NCBI GenBank assembly: GCA_030430995.1
Contig: JAUIKA010000078.1
Location: forward strand, 1-5,087
Length of the DNA stretch: 5,087 nt
Origin: Alphaproteobacteria bacterium
Lineage (GTDB): Bacteria > Pseudomonadota > Alphaproteobacteria > Rickettsiales > Rickettsiaceae
Direction: 5' to 3'
Each line of letters starts with the position of its first letter. Positions within the stretch are counted from its first letter, which is position 1. Positions 3,936-5,087 of the stretch are shown in pieces. The translations under genes and the position numbers were made by a program. The notes below the pieces were generated by a model. The model did not search any database, was not told the origin of the DNA, and saw only the letters and a list, made by a program, of their open reading frames with translations.

Positions 3936-5087
3936 GTGAAATATATATATCATATTAAAACATATACGAATTTAGACCATTCTTCGTTAGGCAGAAAAGG
4001 TAAAGCGCTTATAGATATAGATAGCATAGGTATAAAAACACCTGAGGCATATATAATTACAACTAATCTATATAAAGATTGGAAACGCAGTGGTTGCCAG
4101 TTACCTGAAAGCTTTGTTGAAGAACTGAAAGAAATGCATATTGCTATGAAGGATTGGGTGTTTTCTGTGCGTTCAGGGGCCCCTGTTTCTATGCCGGGGA
4201 TGATGGAGACAATATTAAATATTGGCATTGATCCTAGCACTTCAGACCCATTATTAAAGAAATGCTATAATAAATTTAAAGAAACATATCATAGGCTATC
4301 TCAAGCGGCTGATATTCCAAAAGAACCTTTTAATCAGCTTTTGAGTTGTATAGAGATAGTGCTTTCTTCTTGGGATTCAGATAAAGCAATAAAGTATAGA
4401 GATGCTAATAATATAAGCCATAATATCGGCACAGCAGTTATTATACAGAAAATGGTTTTTGGAAATAGAAACAGCAACTGCTGCTCAGGTGTTATATTTT
4501 CAAGGAATCCTGTTACAGGTGATGATGAACTATATGGAGAATATATACAGTCAGAGCAGGGGGAGGAGCTAGTATCCGGCTTAAAAACCCCTATAAGCAT
4601 TAGCAAAATAGATATCAGAATAAAACAAGAATTATCTGCTATAGCAAATAATTTAGAGAAATATTATAAATATCCACAAGAAATTGAATTCACAATAGAA
4701 GATTCATCAATATATATTCTTCAGTCAAGAAATGCTAAAAATACTGCTATAGCTAATATGAAGATAGCATTACATATGCATAAGGAAAAACTTATAGATA
4801 TCAAAACGGCTATTAAATTTGTGACCCCTAAAGATTTAGCATATATATTGAACCCTAGTATAAGTTATATAGCAGATAAAGTTATAGGTAATGGGTTTTC
4901 TGCTTCCACAGGAATCTGCTCAGGGGTTGTAACCCTTGATATCAATAAGCTGGATAGTAACTCTATATTATTTAGGCATGAGACTACGCCTGAAGATGTG
5001 CAATATATTAGAAAGACAAAAGGCATAGTAACCACTTTAGGCGGGGCTACATCTCATGCTGCAGTGGTTGCTAGGTCCATGGGGAAA
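3936..5087 (+). CDS. ppdK: Pyruvate phosphate dikinase-like protein, compact N-terminal half, partial
   Basis: An open frame runs from the GTG at 3936 to the right edge (384 codons, no stop). It matches the nucleotide-binding and phosphohistidine parts of pyruvate phosphate dikinase, which interconverts pyruvate, ATP and phosphate with PEP, AMP and pyrophosphate. Landmarks in order: GRKGKAL (19-25), SVRSGAPVSMPGMMETILN (77-95), RNPVTGDDELYGE, QGEELVSGLKTP, EIEFTIE (249-255) with LQSR (262-265), and GGATSHAAVVARSMGK at the edge with the phospho-accepting His374. Likely ATP-site residues Lys21, Arg79, Glu251, Gln263 are retained. The catalytic His falls near 455 in standard PPDK, so this version is about 80 residues shorter, mostly missing after METILNIGID. 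An in-frame stop at 3918 and no ATG before codon 67 make GTG the likely start; ATT at 3927 is an alternative. The PEP-binding C-terminal domain is outside the window, so PEP synthase-like paralogues remain possible, though the motifs favour PPDK. Confidence 0.85.
   Translation, partial: MKYIYHIKTYTNLDHSSLGRKGKALIDIDSIGIKTPEAYIITTNLYKDWKRSGCQLPESFVEELKEMHIAMKDWVFSVRSGAPVSMPGMMETILNIGIDPSTSDPLLKKCYNKFKETYHRLSQAADIPKEPFNQLLSCIEIVLSSWDSDKAIKYRDANNISHNIGTAVIIQKMVFGNRNSNCCSGVIFSRNPVTGDDELYGEYIQSEQGEELVSGLKTPISISKIDIRIKQELSAIANNLEKYYKYPQEIEFTIEDSSIYILQSRNAKNTAIANMKIALHMHKEKLIDIKTAIKFVTPKDLAYILNPSISYIADKVIGNGFSASTGICSGVVTLDINKLDSNSILFRHETTPEDVQYIRKTKGIVTTLGGATSHAAVVARSMGK

Noticed and set aside
3950..4606. 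Two minus-strand open frames (3950-4240 and 4334-4606)
   Set aside because: Both lie antisense to the PPDK-like gene, which carries clear family motifs.

Overview
The window joins two stretches of DNA that do not resemble each other. Positions 1-846 have mixed composition (about 45-47% GC where I counted) and are read entirely on the minus strand. They hold five tightly packed tRNA genes (Gln-UUG, His-GUG, Leu-UAG, Leu-UAA, Arg-UCG, in order of transcription), followed by the first 128 codons of a small serine recombinase that runs off the left edge. Dense, partly degenerate tRNA arrays beside a recombinase are typical of phages, prophages and integrative or conjugative elements.

From about 847 to the right end the DNA is AT-rich (roughly a third GC in genes, much less between them) and carries bacterial chromosomal genes. 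These are dapA and smpB, overlapping by 26 bases, an unrecognised acidic protein, a minus-strand DUF805-like membrane protein, and the start of a pyruvate phosphate dikinase-like gene cut by the right edge. The low GC, the dapA-smpB pair and the form of DapA (GSTGE motif, VASNIVPN segment) recall Rickettsiales from memory, so an intracellular or host-associated alphaproteobacterium is the best guess. This rests on family knowledge, not on a search.

Layout: 1-385 recombinase (-, partial); 459-846 tRNA array (-); 847-1065 AT-rich intergenic DNA with a perfect palindrome; 1066-1926 dapA (+); 1901-2353 smpB (+); 2442-3011 unknown (+); 3077-3796 DUF805-like (-); 3797-3935 divergent intergenic region with a promoter candidate; 3936-5087 PPDK-like (+, partial).

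DapA feeds lysine and peptidoglycan (diaminopimelate) synthesis, SmpB serves ribosome rescue with tmRNA, and the PPDK-like protein would interconvert pyruvate and PEP. They share no obvious pathway. The most unusual material is the tRNA array (three identical CAAAT spacers, Leu anticodons on bodies without a long variable arm, odd D-regions), the recombinase with two altered catalytic positions, and the compact PPDK. Whether the junction near 847 is a real element boundary or an assembly join cannot be decided from the sequence alone.
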